NCBI GenBank assembly: GCA_965223095.1
Contig: OZ244979.1
Span: 2,728,001 to 2,792,000, forward strand
DNA length: 64,000 nt
From: J054 sp965223095
GTDB lineage: Bacteria; Pseudomonadota; Gammaproteobacteria; Steroidobacterales; GCA-2729495
Direction: 5' to 3'
The notes under the pieces were generated by a model. It worked only from the letters and a program-made list of their open reading frames with translations. It had not been told where the DNA came from and ran no database searches. Below, in pieces: positions 60,193-64,000 of this stretch. A program made the position numbers and the translations under genes. Every line of letters starts with the position of its first letter. Position 1 is the stretch's first letter.

Positions 60193-61764
60193 TTAAGCGG
60201 CCGCTTGTTGTTCGTTGGATTCAGCGATCGGCAGCAACGCCTCGATGTCCTCAACGGTCACGGCACTCGGTAACTCTGTAAACACGGTTTTTAGATACGC
60301 ATAGGGTTCGATGCCGTTGGCCTTTGCGGTTTCAATCAGACTGTACAGATTGGCGCTGGCGTTAGCACCGGCGACGCTGTCACAAAATAGGAAGTTCTTG
60401 CGACCAATGACAAACGGTCGGATAGCATTCTCCGTGAGATTGTTGTCGATGCGCAGCCGCCCGTCAGTTACGTAGACATCCAGCTTGTCCCATTGCTTGT
60501 GCAGATAGCCCATCGCTTTTCCCAATGCGGATTGGTTGGGAACCAGGGGCAGGTTTTGCTCCAACCAGTCGTGCAAAGCATTGAGCACAGGCAGCGCCTG
60601 CTGTTGTCGAAGCGCAAGTCGTTCTTTTTCGGTCAGGTGCTTCGCCTTGCGTTCGATCCGGTACAACAACTGGATCCGCTGCAACGCTTGTATGGCCAGT
60701 GACGTCTTGCCCTTCGACTTTTTGGTTTTGCCCTGAACCTTCAACGCTTCATCGAACTTGCGACGCACGTGCGCCCAGCAACCTAATTGGGTGATACCAT
60801 GCTCGGCACACACTTTGTCATAGCCACTGTAACCGTCGGTTTGCAGATACCCGCTAAACTCGCCCAGCAAGCGTTTTGGTATCTCCGCCGAGCGCGACGG
60901 ATCGTAATCGTAGAGTAAAATTGGTCGATCTGGCGGTCCGCCACGTTGAACCCACAAATACGATTGGCTCTGCGGGGATTTACCCGCTTCTTTGAGCACC
61001 TGCAGGCGGGTCTCGTCCATCGCAAGAACCGGAACACTCAACATCCGCTCACGCAGCAGATTAATCAGTGGCTGCACCATGACGCCAGCCTTCACCATCC
61101 AACTGGCCAGCGTGGCACGTGGCAGCTCAATGCCCAGGCGCGCTAGCTGCTTCTGCTGGCGATACAGCGGCAAGCCATCGACGTACTTGCCAGTAGCGAT
61201 ATGGGCCAGTGTCCCTGGCGAAGCCAGGCTCTTCGGAATCGGCTGTGCCGGTAATGCGGCGGTTTTGATCTGGCCTGCGCAGTCCGGGCAACGGTAGGTA
61301 CGGCGTATATGCTTGAGCACCCGTACCTGTGCCGGGATCAGATCGAGCTGCTCGCTGATCTTCTCACCCATCACTTCAAGCCTCGCCTGGCAGGCATCGC
61401 AGCGACAAGCGTCCTCACTCAACTCATGAACCACCTCGACCCGGGGCAGGTCCACCGGCAAACGCCGGCGGCCGCCTCTGGCACGGCGGTAGGCGCTGAC
61501 CATTTGCGTCTCGTCGGTATCCTTCTTGCGGGGAGCGTCCTGCGCCAACGCAACACTTGCTTCGGCTTCGTTGAACGCCAGCTGTATCTGATCGAGCGAG
61601 AATCGCTCGCTACGGCTACCAAAGTGTTGCTGTCGAGCCAGCTTGATCTGTTCGAGAAGTTGGTGAATAAACTGCGATTGTTGTTCCAGTTTGGCACTCT
61701 GCTCACGCACTACGGATCGCAGTCCTTCGAGGTCAGTGGGCAAGTTATCCGGCGCCTCGTGCAT
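60193..61764 (-). CDS. tnpC: IS66 transposase TnpC
   Basis: A 523-residue DDE-type transposase. It has an N-terminal leucine-rich coiled coil (residues 15-60), a Zn-binding CRCDAC and CPDC region near residues 110-165, and the core with VLAMDETRLQVL (first Asp), LQTDGYSGYDKVCAEHGITQLGCWAHVRRKF (in parts) and LTENAIRPFVIGRKNFLFCDS near the end. The C-terminal ANGIEPYAYLKTVFTELP is typical. ATG 61764 was chosen; an upstream ATG adds 26 residues without similarity. The gene seems intact. Confidence 0.93.
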   Translation of the reverse strand: MHEAPDNLPTDLEGLRSVVREQSAKLEQQSQFIHQLLEQIKLARQQHFGSRSERFSLDQIQLAFNEAEASVALAQDAPRKKDTDETQMVSAYRRARGGRRRLPVDLPRVEVVHELSEDACRCDACQARLEVMGEKISEQLDLIPAQVRVLKHIRRTYRCPDCAGQIKTAALPAQPIPKSLASPGTLAHIATGKYVDGLPLYRQQKQLARLGIELPRATLASWMVKAGVMVQPLINLLRERMLSVPVLAMDETRLQVLKEAGKSPQSQSYLWVQRGGPPDRPILLYDYDPSRSAEIPKRLLGEFSGYLQTDGYSGYDKVCAEHGITQLGCWAHVRRKFDEALKVQGKTKKSKGKTSLAIQALQRIQLLYRIERKAKHLTEKERLALRQQQALPVLNALHDWLEQNLPLVPNQSALGKAMGYLHKQWDKLDVYVTDGRLRIDNNLTENAIRPFVIGRKNFLFCDSVAGANASANLYSLIETAKANGIEPYAYLKTVFTELPSAVTVEDIEALLPIAESNEQQAAA

Positions 61765-61810
61765 GGCCGGTATTTTATCACGTAGCGCTTTTTTACGACA
61801 TGCTAAAACA

Positions 61811-62170
61811 TCACAACACCGTGTGATGTGGCAACAAAGCATGGCCTTGCAGCAACGTTAAGTCGTAACCGTCCAACAGCCAGTTTACTTGTTGCACATT
61901 AAGCTCGACAATGTCCAGGCTCAGCATCAGCGGCCACTTGAAGCGTGACTTCTCCAACCGCTTCATCCACAACACAAAGCCATTGCCTTCCCATACCACC
62001 ATCTTCACCAGCGTGCGGGCACGGTTACAAAATACAAACAGTGAGGCATTGAACGGGTCGAGTTCCATCTCGCCCTCGACAATCGCCACCAGACCGTTGA
62101 TGGCCTTGCGCATATCCACCGGATGGCGATACAGATAGATCGCCCCCGCATCCGCATCGGGTCGGATCAC
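61811..62170 (-). CDS. tnpB: IS66 accessory protein TnpB
   Basis: A 119-residue IS66 Orf2-like protein. YLYRHPVDMRKAINGLVAIVE, the FVFCNRARTLVKMVVWEGNGFVLWMKRLEK block (in parts) and the C-terminal tail fit the family. It is needed for IS66 transposition with TnpA and TnpC. Its start overlaps the end of tnpA by four bases. Confidence 0.93.
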   Translation of the reverse strand: MIRPDADAGAIYLYRHPVDMRKAINGLVAIVEGEMELDPFNASLFVFCNRARTLVKMVVWEGNGFVLWMKRLEKSRFKWPLMLSLDIVELNVQQVNWLLDGYDLTLLQGHALLPHHTVL

Positions 62171-62502
62171 GACAGCTGATTGGCCGCGGACAGAATGTCA
62201 CCCAGCGACTTCGCATCCACATCACCATCGAACTGCAACCGTACGCCATTGGGCAGCAGTAAACTCATGCTCGTGCGTATCGATGACGTCGGCGCCGCGA
62301 TCGGCACGAATGCCGGCTGGCTTTTCTTGTCAGACAACAATCCGCGACGGGCCAGCAGCGTCTTCCACTGATACAGATCTTTCACCTTCAAGCCTTCCAC
62401 CCTGGCATACTCAACCAGCGTGCCGTTGAATCCGTCTGCTGCCAGAATGTGATCCAGCCAGTATTGCTGCCGTTCAGTGATCGGTTCGTGGGACCTGATC
62501 AT
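62167..62502 (-). CDS. tnpA: IS66 accessory protein TnpA
   Basis: A 111-residue protein with a helix-turn-helix-like region (WLDHILAADGFNGTLVEYARVEGL then VKDLYQWKTLL). A variable spacer follows, then the MSLLLPNGVRLQFDGDVD segment typical of IS66 TnpA. It is the first gene of the element and overlaps tnpB. Confidence 0.88.
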   Translation of the reverse strand: MIRSHEPITERQQYWLDHILAADGFNGTLVEYARVEGLKVKDLYQWKTLLARRGLLSDKKSQPAFVPIAAPTSSIRTSMSLLLPNGVRLQFDGDVDAKSLGDILSAANQLS

Positions 62503-62584
62503 TTAATTGCCTCCGCCAAAAACATCACCGAAGCATGACCGAGAAAAACTTAGCTGGGAAGAGCGCCCTTTACGGAGCGCTTAC

Positions 62585-62854
62585 ACTCAACCCCTTTGCA
62601 CGACCAGCTGTTCTCTCCCGCAGCGAACTCGTAGGGAAACGCAAATTGAAACGACAGGTCCGAAACGCAGTACCATTGCTGTCGCGATCGTATTCGGGCA
62701 CCTTGCGACCGGAACAGGCGGCAGTTTGCCGCTGCAAGGAAGGGGTAACTAAACGGCGTACCAGGTCATCGGCGGCTTTGGGATTGTGCTCGGCGATGTC
62801 AGCGTGGACCTTCCTCAGCCGTGCCTTGGCACGGCCGGTCCAGACGACCTTCAC
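62585..62854 (-). pseudogene. Broken ParE/RelE-type toxin gene
   Basis: The first part reads MKVVWTGRAKARLRKVHADI and AEHNPKAADDLVRRL, the N-terminal helices of a ParE toxin. GRKVPEYDRD continues the pattern. After that the frame loses ParE similarity, which suggests a frameshift or replaced 3' end, and it runs into the IS66 end near 62585. The toxin is probably inactive. It overlaps the antitoxin upstream by four bases. Confidence 0.65.
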
Positions 62855-63036
62855 TCAGCCAGCCCGAACTCGCGCAGCACATCCTCAGCAGGCGTTACAC
62901 GATCGGCAGCACTATCGGCCAGGCCAGCCTCGATCTCCTTGCACACTACCGCCCGGTAAATAAGCTCGTCCCAACCGGCCGTCTCGGGCAGGTGGTCGAT
63001 CAGCTTATGTGCCTGGTCTTTGAATGCGATAGCCAT
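62851..63036 (-). CDS. Antitoxin next to the broken ParE
   Basis: A 61-residue protein, MAIAFKDQAHKLIDHLPETA with VCKEIEAGLADSAADRVTPAED and a terminal VLREFGLAE. It is related to the antitoxins at 54973 and 55287. An ATG three codons upstream (63045) is possible. Its toxin partner is damaged, so it may act as an orphan antidote. Confidence 0.65.
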   Translation of the reverse strand: MAIAFKDQAHKLIDHLPETAGWDELIYRAVVCKEIEAGLADSAADRVTPAEDVLREFGLAE

Positions 63037-63057
63037 GGGTCTCATTCTACTGACCTC

Positions 63058-63561
63058 TTACATGAGCAACTTCTGAAGTTCTGAGCATTCAAATAGCGAA
63101 GGAGGTTCATTAACCCTACCTCCCTCATAGATAACCGAAGAAAGATCAATCAAAATGCTCCGGTCTAGTTTCTCAGAATTTAATAACTCATTCACGAATA
63201 CCCAATTTATACCAACAAAAGAATATCCGATAAATTCAGACCTTATCTGAAAATTCAGCCTGTCAAACCTATCCGGCTTGCGCGTTATGCTTGGGAGATT
63301 GGCCGAAAATATACTTTCAGCTTCATCTTTAACGGCAATTGTAAAAACTACTCTTATATCGTCATCAGGCTTCGGCAAACAAATAGATACACGCCACTCA
63401 TTTTCAGTATGCCCCGAGGAATATGACCATAAATAAATGTTTTCTTGTTTTAGTTCCTCATTATTCCTTAAAAGCGTTGAACTCTTAGTTGTTGAGAGCG
63501 ACTGCGTGCACGCACAAAGCGGCAGTAGCACGACATACCATGACCAATAAAAAATCCTCAT
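63058..63561 (-). CDS. Small lipoprotein, possible immunity protein
   Basis: A 167-residue protein with a short signal peptide (RIFYWSWYVVLLPLCAC) ending in a lipobox-like LCAC. The mature domain is Ser/Asn-rich, with WRVSICLPKPDDDIRVVFTIAVKD and a FVGINWVFVNELLNSE segment. No family is recognised. Base composition is strongly AT-rich compared with the chromosome. It follows the metallopeptidase-like gene by 18 bases, so a toxin-immunity pair is plausible (inference). Confidence 0.55.
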   Translation of the reverse strand: MRIFYWSWYVVLLPLCACTQSLSTTKSSTLLRNNEELKQENIYLWSYSSGHTENEWRVSICLPKPDDDIRVVFTIAVKDEAESIFSANLPSITRKPDRFDRLNFQIRSEFIGYSFVGINWVFVNELLNSEKLDRSILIDLSSVIYEGGRVNEPPSLFECSELQKLLM

Positions 63562-63579
63562 CGCGATTATTTTCCCGTG

Positions 63580-64000
63580 CTAGCACCTGCCAGATACCGC
63601 ACAATACTTATCAACAAGACCTTTCCCATAATTGTTCGCGCGTTGCTCAGAATGCAGAGATCGATGCCTATGTCCTAGCTCATGACCAACAATAAACAGT
63701 CCTGATTGAAACTTTGAATAATTTACAATCTCGACACCCAAATGCGACGTAGTTCCAAGAGTAATTGTACTAATTGTCGTCGAAAACGCATTTCGGTAAA
63801 TCACAATTTTATCAGTTTCCGAAAAATATGTACCTCCGACAAAATCAGCCCCATATTTCCTTCTCGCTCGATCCGCTAGAAAAAAGCTGTCGGTTGACTT
63901 CTGTGATCCGTCAGGGTATACCACACGAAAATTCTCATCGAATTCGAATCCTGATATATCCTCTCCCACTTCTTCGGCCGCGGCCAATGCTTTGTCGAAA
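63580..64000 (-). CDS. C-terminal part of a protein with an HELGH zinc-peptidase motif (partial)
   Basis: The frame is open at the window edge, so only the last 140 residues are seen. VVYPDGSQKSTDSFFLADRA and FVGGTYFSETDKIVIYRNAF lead to GLFIVGHELGHRHRSLHSEQ, which contains the HExxH zinc site. The gene is AT-rich and ends KYCAVSGRC. It could be the toxin domain of a polymorphic (for example RHS-type) effector, with the lipoprotein at 63058 as immunity protein. It could also be a free small protease. The N-terminal part is needed to decide. Confidence 0.55.
   Translation of the reverse strand, partial: FDKALAAAEEVGEDISGFEFDENFRVVYPDGSQKSTDSFFLADRARRKYGADFVGGTYFSETDKIVIYRNAFSTTISTITLGTTSHLGVEIVNYSKFQSGLFIVGHELGHRHRSLHSEQRANNYGKGLVDKYCAVSGRC

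Larger units (their letters stand above)
60180..62584 (-). mobile_element. IS66-family insertion sequence
   Basis: About 2.4 kb with the complete IS66 set tnpA-tnpB-tnpC on the minus strand. The right end, read inwards, is GTAAGCGCTCCGTAAAGGGC, a typical IS66 terminal sequence. The left end, CTAACGCAGAGCGTTAAGCG, is an imperfect counterpart. No clear 8-base target duplication was found, so boundaries are approximate. It separates the integrase remnant from a broken ParE gene. Confidence 0.8.

Noticed and set aside
60172..62592. Target-site duplication of the IS66 element
   Set aside because: The eight bases next to each inferred end (CATTTTGA and ACTCAACC) do not match.

Overview
The window is GC-rich chromosomal DNA with dense, short-spaced operons, and it looks like a marine or host-associated gammaproteobacterium. 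The evidence is the DUF3450 / large ExbB / ExbB / ExbD / ExbD / TonB / TPR cluster, the long-form HisG, the fused HisB, an AlaA-type aminotransferase and an intrinsic Leu/Val attenuator. The order or genus cannot be fixed from sequence reading alone. No rRNA, tRNA or CRISPR array was found.

Positions 1-33.9 kb form a catabolic and transport region. It holds a partial alaA-like aminotransferase, three MFS carriers, an NCS1 nucleobase permease, a mercaptopyruvate sulfurtransferase, the electron transfer flavoprotein pair etfB-etfA, a peroxiredoxin, a TRAP transporter (DctM/DctQ, with the binding lipoprotein divergent), an AhpD-like protein, two SDRs, an aldehyde dehydrogenase, an aldo/keto reductase, an MscS channel and a cytochrome c / b561 pair. 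An IclR regulator faces a hydantoinase A/B pair. After these come an HMG-CoA-lyase family enzyme, a CaiB-type CoA-transferase, two VOC-fold paralogues, an O-methyltransferase, a degenerate FAH-fold protein and a [2Fe-2S] ferredoxin. The substrates are not known. Positions 32.4-38.1 kb carry a complete TonB2-type energising operon on the minus strand.

Positions 38.4-53.9 kb are amino-acid biosynthesis. A 44-codon Leu/Val-rich leader with a mutually exclusive antiterminator and terminator precedes ilvC-leuA-ilvE-leuC-leuD-leuB. metB follows on the opposite strand. Then comes a TrpR-family regulator (HisR/YerC type) with a large palindromic operator directly upstream of its start, leading the overlapping operon hisGDCBHAFE. 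Two features stand out there: hisF appears to start at AUU, and the last gene is a stand-alone hisE with no hisI. Both leuA and hisD contain a short AT-rich, rare-codon island.

Positions 54-64 kb are an accessory island. It has a 90-bp direct repeat bracketing a ParE-type toxin with intact and broken antitoxin copies, IS3 and IS91 remnants, a HigB/HigA-like pair whose antitoxin carries an ImmA/IrrE peptidase domain and which has a perfect operator palindrome upstream, and a 72-codon gene followed by an OLD-family ATPase-TOPRIM nuclease (a likely defence locus). Next are the tail of a tyrosine recombinase cut by an intact IS66 element, a second broken ParE with its antitoxin, and at the edge an AT-rich pair: the C-terminal part of a protein with an HELGH zinc-peptidase motif and a small lipoprotein, possibly toxin and immunity.
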